Origin: Pseudopyrenochaeta lycopersici
Taxonomy: Eukaryota; Ascomycota; Dothideomycetes; Pleosporales; Pseudopyrenochaetaceae
NCBI GenBank assembly: GCA_003313425.1
Contig: NHZP01000019.1
Location: forward strand, 558,001 to 622,000
Length of the DNA: 64,000 nucleotides
Reading direction: 5' to 3'
Shown: in pieces, positions 10,781 through 21,691 of the stretch
Numbering within the stretch: position 1 is the first letter of the stretch
How the letters are laid out: each line of letters opens with the position of its first letter
Notes under the pieces: generated by a model
The model's input: the letters and a program-made list of their open reading frames with translations, nothing else
Databases searched by the model: none
Told to the model about the DNA's origin: nothing
Program-made: the position numbers and the translations under genes

Positions 10781-12333
10781 ATGGGAGGTGGAATATTAGA
10801 AGTCAAGAAGGTTGCAAAACCTGCGAGGTAGGCACAACCTTAAATCTACAAAGGCGGCTAGAATCTAACTATTCAACTCTAGTGTCAAAGGAGTAGACCT
10901 CAGCGAAATATATTCCGAAAGCGTCGCTGCAAAGATCTTTCAGGTCGCCCAAAGAGGGTTGAAACAGCAAGTTCGTATCCACCAGTCTAAGTTTAGACCA
11001 AGTCTAATAAACCACCAGGCCCCTCTACCATCCTATCCGCACACGGTACCTCAAGTAGGACCAGGTGCTGGAAGATATGAAGAGCGCGAAGCCGACTTCT
11101 GGACGTGCGGATTCTTTCCAGGATGCATATATGCAGTTCTTGAGCGCGCCATGAGATATCCTCAGGCGATTGATGTGCCAGAACATGCCCGACCAGACTT
11201 TCAAGAACAGCTTTTGAAGCTCGGGAGGCACTGGGGTATTGCCATCAATCAAATGTCAAGCCGGACCGACACGCACGACATGGGCTTCATTGTGCAGCCT
11301 GCTCTGCAGAAAGACTGGGAGTTGACGGGTAACCAAGAGAGCTTGCAATCTGTTGTAAATGCTGCATATGCGCTCGCTTCGAGATGGGATGATCGGGTCA
11401 AGGCTATTCGAAGCTGGGATGTCGCAATCAATGACCGGTATACGATCACAGACATGAACACTAACTTCCTCGTGATTATCGACAGCATGTGCAGTAAGCC
11501 CCATCTTGTCCAGAGATAGCCAGAAAGAACAGCCAATTTAACATGCAACAGACCTTGATCTTCTCTACTACGTCGGCCACATCCAAAATGACCAAACACT
11601 TATCGACATTGCAACCCAGCACGCAGACTCGATCATTCATGAGATCCTGCGCCCAGATTTCTCATCTTACCACCTTGTAAACTTTGATCCGCGAACCGGC
11701 CGCCCGCAGGCGCAGATGACGAACCAGGGCTGGAAAGACGACTCAACGTGGAGCAGAGGCCAAGCCTGGGCCATCATGGGTTTCGCGCAGACCTACAGCT
11801 GGACCAAGGATATCAAGTACCTCAAGACCTCGATCAAGTGCGCCGAATACTTTTTGCGAAGATGCAAAGAGGGCGAAGGAAAGTGGCACCATCCCATGGT
11901 TCCACTATGGGATTTTGATGCGCCGCAAGAAAATGCGCAGGAACCGCTCCGCGATGTCTCAGCTGGTGTAATTACCGCTAATGGTCTGTTTATTATTCAC
12001 CAGTCGCTGCAATCGCTGCCTACCGAGACGGCGACACAGATTTCATCATCTACCAGCTTCCTCGACATCGCGCTACAGATCGTCTCCCAGACACTCGATA
12101 TGTCGTACGATAAAGACTTGGCTTCATTCGAAGCGCCCACCAAGCGCATGGTCAACGGCAACGGACCTGCAGCAATCAAAGTCAAGGAGAGTGAATTTGA
12201 AGCGATTCTGCGCAACTCGACCACGAACTGGAATGAGCATGCGCATATGAAATACGCAGATCATGGATTGGTCTATGCAGACTATTACTTGCTGGAGTTT
12301 GGAAATAAACTATTGCGGGCTGGTTTGTTGTGA
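10781..12333 (+). CDS. GH88-type unsaturated glucuronyl hydrolase, three exons
   Basis: Exons 10781-10827, 10883-11493 and 11552-12333 give 479 residues; the introns are 55 and 58 nt. The start sits in a 47-nt first exon (MGGGILEVKK), so the N-terminus depends on that splice. Family landmarks are EADFWTCGFFPG, the HDMGF block holding the catalytic Asp, MNTNFLVIIDSMCNLDLLYYVG (read across intron 2), the tail-side TWSRGQAWAIMGFAQTY, and the closing DHGLVYADYYLLEF. These alpha/alpha-barrel enzymes hydrate the unsaturated uronic acid that polysaccharide lyases leave on oligosaccharide ends and so release 4-deoxy sugars. No signal peptide is visible, which fits action on imported oligosaccharides in the cytosol. 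Known members take substrates from pectin, rhamnogalacturonan or glycosaminoglycans; which one applies here cannot be told. Confidence 0.9.
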
Positions 12334-12743
12334 GCGGTTAATCATTTACGAACATGTTTCTTCAGTGTCGCATCGAGCGTTGAATGCATGGGGCGGATGC
12401 CTGAGACCTCGCATTTACATAACTGCTCTATAAGCAGAAGCGCACATATAGGATACAAGAGCGATGTATTGTACGGAGTATATAGGAGTCTTCTATAGTA
12501 TCTAAACAATGAATACAATTACCCAGACGCCGCTGCTGCTGATAATGGAGTATTATGCCCGATCCAACATACGCTATTGGCCATTCAGAAAATAAATACT
12601 AACAAAAGGAAAAAGTTTCAAGGATCGTCCAGCTCCAAAGACCTCGTATAGTCATCTCCATACTCATCCTCCGTATATGCCACGTCTTCCTGTTCAACGA
12701 ACGACCTTGGCGACTTAATCACTCCTCATCCGCTTTGCATGAC
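12334..12743. other. Convergent 3' intergenic region
   Basis: The 3' ends of the GH88 gene (+) and the NACHT gene (-) meet here. The only content noticed is ordinary 3'-untranslated-type sequence; AATAAATA at 12591-12598 on + resembles a polyadenylation signal. No open frame of note. Confidence 0.4.
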
Positions 12744-15700
12744 CTACTGAGGGGGTAGAAGTGTTCCTTTTCCACCTTTTTTGCGCTCTACCTTCTCCAT
12801 AGTCGCGGTGGTCCCGGCTGTTGTGGTCTTGCTCCACAGATTCCCGCTAGCCCTCCTTTTGACCAACTCTTCCCTCCACTTCCTCTCATTCATGCTCTCC
12901 TCCTCTTCAAGACGCCACTCAAACTTGGCGGGAGCCTTCCAGCACCCATGTGTCTCGCTATCCTTGACACCAGATGTCCACTTTTCAAGCTGTGGGCGCT
13001 TCTCCTTCCACGCCTTCTGATCTCCGAACTGCTCGTCGAGTGCAGCGAAGATGTCATAGTAGTATTGAGGAGATTTCTCGAACTTGCCGTGGCGCTTGTA
13101 TGCAAACTTCAACAGCTCAGTATGCGTGTTGGCGATTTGCAAAGGGTCAAGGCCGGGTGCAGTTTGGCCCTCACCAAGATGGCACAAAATATCTTCGCTG
13201 AGTTCGAAAGCTTCGCGATAGCGGTGCTGCGCTGTGTATAACTCCGACAACAGGAGTGTGAATTCAAGAGTAGATCGGTCGAGAGCGCCGCGGATATAGG
13301 CAAGGTTGTAGCGAATTTGGTAACATAGGTGGATGGCTTCAGAAAACCTGTTCAGACACGCAAGAGTCTGAACCAGGCTGCGGCCGATGTATAGAACTAA
13401 AGGTGAAGAAGACATGTTGTTTCGTATAGTACGCGTCTTCCATAAAGTCTGCAGAATGCGCTAGAGGTATGTTAGCTTTCGAACTCGAGGCAGAGATTGC
13501 GTATAAAGTAGCTTGAAGTGGCTGGAGATCTTTGGGATACATGGACGTATAGCCAAGTAGGAACGGCAATCCTCGTTGAGGCCCTCCAAGCCAATGAATT
13601 TTGAGCAAAAATGGTGCTTACCTCGAGATCCTGGTACTTCTTTTGTTCGCTCATCATAGTGACAAGATCAGCTAGTAATTGCTGAAGTTCATATAACTCA
13701 ATGTCGATCTTGTCCAAGCCCTCAAGAGCTTCCTGAAGAATTACTCGGGAAAGCTCAAGCATGTTGCTATACAACTTGTCATCGCTGCACTTGTTTGTTC
13801 CAACACCGACGAGATATCTAGCGAGGTTGAAGCCAATCCGAATGTAGAACTCGAAATGGAAACCGCCGTTGAGATGGACGAACTTGTCAATGAGAAGAAC
13901 CAAGTCGTATGCTTCTCCAAACTTCGCCATCTTGGTGAACTTAAGAACAGTCTCGGTAGCTTGCTTGACGACCTCATGTTCGTAGTGGGTTTTGCTGATC
14001 TGCTTGAGATATAGCTGGAAGAAAAAGTGCATAACGATGTCTTTGACTGTTCGAGAGAAGTTGAGGTACTTGTAGAAGTATTCAGTAAGTTCCTTCTCAA
14101 TCTTGACAAACTCAGCACGGCGTGATGTCTTCTTCTCGAGGTGGAAGTAGAGACTGCAGCCAGATTTGATCATCGACCGATAATCAGTGGACTTCTTGGT
14201 TGCCTTGAAGTACGACTCGTACATGAGTAATTCTTCCCTAAGTTCGGACATGACTGAAGTGAACGATGAGGACTCCGAGATGGCCTCCTGAAAGGACGCC
14301 AAGAAAACGTACGACTTCTGCTCGATCTTGCTGGAGGAGGTGACGGAAGTACGGATCTCTTCCACTACTTTGCTACGCATCTCTGTAAGGAGAGTCTCTG
14401 CTTGCCTGAAAGCGACGTTAGCTCTATATGATCGCATATAGCATCTCTCTCTTATATGCCCAGGGCACTTCCAGCAGCATAAATTCGAGTATCGAACCCA
14501 GCACGAAGTACTGCAGGATCTGGGATGTTATGCATAGCAAATGGACTTACTCAACAAATTTGCACTCATGATAAATTTTAGCAATTGACCTGGCGGACTC
14601 AATCAGCTTCTCAGAGCGACTTTCGTGCTGGAAAATTTCTAAGACGCTGCTCTTCAGGGTAGAAGTAGCAGTAGAGATAGACTCTTTCGTCTCTTGCTTC
14701 TTGTACGTGGTGACCAGGCTATGAAGAGCGGTCATCGTCTCTGTCGACGTGCGCTCAGTCTTGCACATCTCACTGTACTGCTCCTTATAGATTTCGACGG
14801 CCTTGGTAATCTCCTTTGTGCTCGAAGCGTACATCTTAGCGATACGAGTGTTACAAGAACGGAGGGTCGTCTTGCTGAACTCTGTCTTGGTTTCCTTACA
14901 GTACTTGATGACATGCTGGTAGAGTTGGATAGACTAAGGTAAAAGTTAGTGCACGATACAAGTGGCCAAAGGCATGTAGATTGAGCAGTGACAGGAAGAG
15001 TTCATCGTAGGAAGGTGCCGTAAATATGTCAGTCAGGGGTAAGAAAAGCCCGAAAACGTACTGTCTCGCGATACTCCTCCGATTGCTCGCAGTGATGGCC
15101 ATAGGAGAGAGTGGCTTTAATCGTGATTTCATGATGGTGCCCATAGAAGCTGACACAACTCTCGTAGTACTCCTTGGAGATCTGGAAAAGTACGCTGTAT
15201 TCCGCGTGGTGGTGATGTTCCAAAACGAACATATACCGGTGGTAGATCTTTTCGATGATCGTGACATCGAGTGAGTACTCGGCACCAAATCGTACAAAAG
15301 TCCGCCAGAGATAACCATACACCTCATAGGCGAGCTCCCACTTGCACTGGATCTCATAGATCTGGCAAAGCAAGTACGCCGCCTCAAAGCCGTCAAAGTG
15401 AAGGCAACCATGGGCGATGTGGAAGCATGAATACACGTAGTAGCAAGCTGTAGCTGCTTCTTCATATAGAGACATGCGGAAGCAGATGCGGGCGAACTCG
15501 ATGAGGATGAGAATTGTCTCCGAGTGAGCCTTGCCGAAGCAAATGGGCATCCAGACAAAAAGCTCACGATAGATCTCGATGACGCGGTCATACTTATAGA
15601 TTGTCTTGAAAAACTCGAGGACAAGCTTGATCTTCGCAAGCAGGAAGTGCTTGTTGTCAATGTATCGAGTACAGATGAGGGCGCTGAAGAGGTTGATATA

Positions 15701-18700
15701 GATGGTTTCCTGGAAATTCAAGTTAGCAGATGTTTAATACTATTGTTGCCGAAAAGGAAATTACAGGTCTCTTGCAAAGTAATGCAAGTATAGATATGCC
15801 ACCGAGAAAGAGCAAATCTATAAAGGGGTTATAGTCATTAGACTGAATTACACTTACAGCAATATCCACCCGGAGCATCTTGAAGTGGCAGACTGCGAAG
15901 CTGAAGGCGAGTTCAACAATCTCTTCCGAAAGGAACTCGGTGATTTCTGTGATATCGATGACTGTTGTCGTCTCTATGCTGGCCCAAACCTTCTTGATGA
16001 CGCGGCTGTAAATCTCACACGCCTCCTCGTAGCGCTCTTCATACATATAGCTGGAGCACAAAGCCTGGCAGATTGAGATCGTGGTTGACGTGATCTCGGT
16101 AGACTCCATACAGCTCTCGAAGATCTCAGTGAGTGTCTTCTCCTCCTTGGAGAGAACAGTAGTTGTGGATGTCTTCGTGGTGGATTCTGATCGCGAAACA
16201 GTCTTGGAACGGGTGATCGATTTGGTAATCGTCTCGGCAAGCGTTCTGACGATCGTGATACATTCCGTTGAGGTGCGCTTTTCATGCTTCTCGTAGTGCT
16301 CGTAGATTGACTGGTAGATGGAACGAGACATACTGAAGACCTCCAGTTGAGAAAAGTACTTTGCAATCTTTTCAAGCTTCTGGATCATGGTAGACTCGAA
16401 GCGAGCGTCGTAGCTGTAGGACTGAATCTCAGTGTAAACACCGCGAAGAATGACCTCGGACTCTTCCTTGCGCGAGTGCCGGAATAGAAACTTTGAGTAA
16501 TTTAGTGCAAAGTCGATCTTGAGTTCCGTGATGCGAGTGGTCGTCTTTGCCAGTGATACCTGCTTCCAGAAGTGCACCAAAACCTGCTCAGCCTTGAAGA
16601 CTTCCTTGCGCTCTTCGTAAATCTCGATAATGGTGAGAGTGGATTTGATCCGTCGCTCGTCGCTGATAACAAGAGTCTGTTCACAGTGCTCATGATATTC
16701 CAGACATAGTGACAGAGCCTCGCCGTGGAGGGAGAGCTGCCTCAGATATGTGATGAGAAGCTCAAAAAGTGAATATGTCTCATCATGAAGTTGTCCGCAG
16801 ACATTGAGGCGAAGACGATAGAGTTGACGGTATATAACGACAGCTTCCTCGATGCGACCAGTCTCGACGTGCAATTCGGCAAGGATCCTCAAGTAGTGGA
16901 TTTCCCTAGATTCGTTGTGCCTGTATACCTCGATGAGGTACTCCAAAACCTCAACCTTGCGCTTACAAAGCTCAGAATATTCGGAGATTTTCAGAGCCAA
17001 AGAGTACTCAATGAATGCTTCCGCAAGCGACAGTACAACTACTTCTGAGCAGATGACACGACTCATCTTCCACGCCTCAAAAGAGTACTCACACAATGCA
17101 GTAGCACTCTTGAACTTCCGGCCAATGCGCAGTTCAAGAATCAAGCTTTGTAGCACGGCAGCAGAATGTTCCCCGAAGAGCGTCTTTCGGATGTTATAGG
17201 CCAAGTTTTGAAGCTTTTCGGCTTCACATGCAATATATTGACGAGCAATACAAGACCCTTCAAAAAGCGCTAACCGCGTAGCGTTTGAAAAAACAATCTT
17301 GAAGCTGGCAGGAAGGTTGAATTTTCCAGTAGTCTTATCGTGCATTGACGAGGATCGGAAGTGAGAGATCCAGTACCTTGCAGCGTATTCGAACAGGTCG
17401 TACTTTGAGAAACTCGTGGTGATTTCTTGAGAATCACGGAGGTCAGTGAAGGGTCCAATGTCACCATGTTGAAGATGGATCTTGACATAAGCCATAGAGC
17501 GCAGAGTGAGCTCCTTATGAGCGTCCTTCGGGTCGATTACTAGCTTTGAGCCGTTGTTTGAAGCAAGGCGTTCCCGAATGCTTGGATGGCGGAAAGAGAC
17601 CAAGCTATCGCGAACAACAACCAAGGGGCCACACAGCTGACGAACAGTCTTCTCAATATCACCGGAGAATGGGCGGTAGGCACATCCATCAAGATCTACC
17701 TCAAGCAAAGCCTTGATCTCCTTGAGAGCGAGAGGACGCTCAGCGACTGAGATCCAGGAAAGAATATGCTTCGTCTCCTTGCGCGTGGCATCAAGGCTTG
17801 CAATCTGGCGATCCAGCACCTCCTCAATCGTTTTATGGGTTTTCAGCAACTTCAAAATAGCCGCGGCCGATTCTTGGTTGTTGATGTAGCGCAGTTGTAA
17901 ACCAGCCAGTAGGAAAGAACCATTGGCGGCGGCGGAGTACTTCTGGACAATCTCGTGTTTCTCAGTTTCCTTGAGATGACGCAGTTCTTGGCGGTGATGG
18001 ATGAAGTCTTCAATGAAGTGTTCAATGTCGGCCGACGACTCTTGTATGGTGTCCAAAGCTATATGCTCCTGGGCATGCTTCAAGGCAGCGTCACTCACTG
18101 GTCGACTGAGAACGATGGCCTTGACGTTTTTTTTGTTTCGGGTAATGGCATCGAGCTTCTCAAGAGCCGGGGGATTGCCCACTCTGGCGCCGCTGAGTTG
18201 GTCCAAGCCGTCGATGAGAATCAGGAGTTTGCGCTCGTCGAGCGAAGCCTCGAGTGCCTTCCAGAGCACGCTTTCAACCTCATTGGAAGGGCAACCAGAT
18301 TGGGCATGTTCCATCGCCTCATTAATGTGAGACAGAAGACTATGGCTGCCAATCTTACGGTCTAGGAGTTGCAACAACAATGTCTTGATCATGTTCAGCG
18401 AGCTGGTGGTATATTTCACGTTGACATCTAAACAAAATTAGTATTGATGCCCGGGTGTGAAATGCTTATGACATACCAATAGAGTAAGTGATCACATCAA
18501 ATGGATCATTCTCAGTAGACTCCTGAAGCTTCTCCAAGATATAACGAGCAAGCACACTTTTCCCTGAGCACGCAGGGCCTGAAACAAGCATGACCTTCTT
18601 GCCGTTCCTTGTGAACTTCCTCAGTGGACCTGCAAACCACTCGCAGGTATATTCAGCTCGTCGGGAATCCGAGTAAAGCTGATTTGCCATGATCTTCTTC

Positions 18701-19649
18701 ACAGCACCATCCTGAGGGGTCAGAAAGCTACGGATCGCTCGGATATTGAAGTGTGAGCAGTGCTTGCTGGCGGTCCAGGAAGAGATCGACACATGCTCTA
18801 GGTGACGGTAGAAAGCTGCGGACTCAATCGCCACGAACGCGTCGAACTCAGTGCTATCAATTACAGCGGTGCCTGTCGGGAATTAGCTTTCATTGCGGTC
18901 AACCGTGAAGGATCCTCGGCACTCACCTCGGCACCTGGCAAAGCAGAAGACACGAACATCACGCGTCAGGTGGGCGAAGTCCTGAAAGGCATGTGCCAGC
19001 TCGCGGCGCACATCTGGGTTGGACTTGATAAGATGGCTTTGGCGGAGAAACACTGAGAGCGAGGTAGCGATCTTGTGAAAGTGGCTGAAAACCTTTAGGA
19101 GTGTTTTAGTATGGCCGGTGCCCAGCTAGTGTTGTCAGTGTCAAACTCGGTATGTGTGTTGTTACATGCCAGCGCCTACCTGGATAAGAGACGTGCAGCT
19201 GTCGCATATGAGTCGAGTAGCATCCTCACTATTGAGCATGAACTCGCTTATAACACCAAGACTGAGTAGAACGACACCACCGATATTGTCTGCCCACTTC
19301 AAAATCCGATCCCAGCTTGAGCCATCATGCGGCATATGCTTAAAGCGTTCATTCTTGAGTGTTGATCTATGTAAGGTAAGATTATGTGTAGTTAGTGGAT
19401 GGTGTTTTCTTACAAGAAGTCGTGAACTGTTCCACGACCTTCAAACGCAACACTCGTCGAACGACCGAAGCTTGGTCTCGTGGGTAGAGTCAAGCTTGAC
19501 GCATCCCGACGCCCGTTCATCTTCGGCAACTGAAGGCTCTGAAGGGGTCCCAATGTTGGTGATAGCGGTCCAACTTCCGCACTAGAGATATCAGGGGTTT
19601 TGGAGACGCCATTTGGGACAGTGGCAAAGTCCAGCGAGATTGGAGCCAT
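12744..19649 (-). CDS. Giant NACHT NTPase with helical/TPR-like repeats (fungal NLR/STAND protein), nine exons
   Basis: Exons 19649-19414, 19366-19180, 19125-18927, 18872-18477, 18427-15858, 15709-15062, 14933-14551, 14405-13622 and 13460-12744 join in frame to about 2039 residues. Introns 1-4 are 47-54 nt; introns 5-8 are 148, 128, 145 and 161 nt but keep CTAAC branch points. Residues 1-205 are a poorly conserved N-terminus. The Walker A loop GPACSGKS is at 306-313 and Walker B LLILIDGLDQL near 408-418, followed by winged-helix-like sequence. From about residue 700 to the end run leucine-, tyrosine- and cysteine-rich helical repeats of about 40 residues (TPR-like). The two-part plan (NTPase switch plus repeat sensor) is that of STAND/NLR proteins, which in fungi act in allorecognition or response to non-self. 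No known death-effector domain is recognised at the N-terminus. An upstream in-frame ATG at 19673 has a weaker context. Two acceptors 12 nt apart (13461 and 13449) are possible before the last exon. Confidence 0.85.
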
Positions 19650-21691
19650 ATTTTTGATCCTACTGTGATGCATCAGTAGTGGAACGAGGCAATGTTGATG
19701 GCCAGTAGCACATGGTATTAAAGATTAGACTACTTACTAGCTACTACTAATGGAAAGATGGCGACGCCGTCGAGTATACTGCGCAGGAAAACAACAAACA
19801 ACAGACTGAAAGAACGAAGACTGAAGGAGAGCGCCTAAGCTCATGAACCTGCACAGCGTCCGCGAGACTTAAGTACGAGGAGACCTTCGCTTCTTGTAGA
19901 TCATGTCACGGCCCGCGGGCTTGAAGCAGGTGGGGCAACATGGGACGTGTAGACGTATAGGCGTCTCCGAGCAACAATGAACTGAGGCCCCCGGCCAGGG
20001 CAACAAGGCGTGAAGGCGTGAACTACACAGGCCGGATGAGTGGTTCCCAGAGACAGAAGCGTGATGAACCAGTTTCATGGTGCGGTACCAACAGGCAAAA
20101 ACACAACTATCGACGCGCAAGACTGGCTAGAGTCAATACTCGTTCAGCTAGCACTAGAGCTGTGGCACGACCGCCACCGCCTGGGACGAGCCGGACATCA
20201 CACGTGAGGAAGATGGAAGCAGAGGTCGAGAACAGTGCCGAACCCTGTCAATGAGGGGATGATTATGCCGTGTAGAGAGTAGTACACGCGTATAGTTCTC
20301 CAGCGCCTCGTGTAAGGTGTGACTAGCTTCTCCCGCTAAACATCGACTTTCAATCTACGGTCAGGCACACTAGCGGAGATCCCGTCGGTCGCCCCCTGGT
20401 ACCTGCAGGCAGTCGAACTGGCCGCGGGGCTTGGCGACGAAAGCAAAAGTGTCGATTAAGCCACACCAACACCTTTCTTTGATTTTTGGTTCCGTTATGA
20501 GTGTTTGCGTCAAATGAGAAGACTGTGAAATGCTGGATCCAACGCGTGTATGAGCACGTTAATAGCTTAAGCATCGCAAACAAAATACTACCACAGTAAC
20601 AAGTTCCTCTCGGCCTTGCATGAGGAGGCCTTACACACAAACCCGAACGCACGTTTCCCCTGAAAGAAAAGGAACATGCGGCAGCAGCGGCAGCATCCGC
20701 CATGGGCTGGCGTGCCGTTTACAAATGGGACGATAAAAAAAAAAGCCCGCGACATCTGCTTGGCGCAATGTGCTACGCGGACGGTCGGCATTGCCATCGT
20801 GGTGTGGCTGGCTGTCGCTTCCCAAAGAAGTAGAGTGTATTCGTGTAAAAATTAAGTATAGGATGAGGAAAAGAGAGTTCGGTACAAGGGTTTCAGCTGT
20901 TAGCGCCATCAGCCTCATGTGCAGTGATGCGTGGAAGGACGTGCAAAAGCGCCACGGCCTCGGGTACGGGAAGGAAGCGCCCGGCCCCAGTAACCTGGCC
21001 ATAGCGGAGGCTGTCGATTGGATTGGGATTCTAGAACATCTCTACAGAGGCGTAGTGTCTGCCAGGTGGGGGTTTATCAAGAATAGGAGCGAAGAACTCC
21101 CGGTCACGCGGAAATGAAGCTCATAATTGCATCGGTGTCTACCAAGTATATTCGTCTAAACAACTCCGTCCGCTCGTCTTACAATAAGAAGCTCGAGCGA
21201 AAGTATGCGCTGACCTATCGCCGCTGGAACCCAAATACACCCCGCTAGCAACCATGATACAAGAAGTAAGAAACCGGAGAACTCAGCCAAGGATGAGGGG
21301 GAATCAGAGAAAGTTTATTAGAACAGTAGTGGGGCATTCGAAATGCCCCAGTAGCATGATACAAAACGCCATGCCGTACAAGAGAGGGCTCTCTGAATAA
21401 GTGGAATCCAGGAAACTAATGAAATGCTTCTGTGATACAGAAGACTGAATGAGATCTGCCGTGGTGCGTAATTATGGTTTTGTCGCTTGCGTTGTCGCAT
21501 GAGAGGGACTGTGGAATCAAAGTTGCACCTCCCGTCTCTTTCGCCAGCAACGCCAGGTGTCGGCCGTAAGAGATCCAAAAGCGCCATGCTCGCCTGCGAT
21601 AGGAAAGAGATTGAAGCTAAGGTGACTGAGTAATATCCAAAAACTTGGCTGAAAGAGACCGAAAGTGAATCACAGGAAGATGCTGATGAAT
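19650..21691. other. Two-kilobase intergenic region upstream of the NACHT gene
   Basis: No gene is supported. Frames at 20350-20703 and 20631-21002 (-) and 20770-21117 (+) have no family motif and overlap one another, as chance frames in GC-richer DNA do. The part next to 19650 must contain the NACHT promoter, and the part next to 21691 is the 3' flank of the Barentsz-type gene. CACGTG lies in it at about 20200; relevance unknown. Confidence 0.4.

Noticed and set aside
20350..21117. Several frames of 69-123 codons upstream of the NACHT gene
   Set aside because: They overlap each other on both strands and lack motifs.
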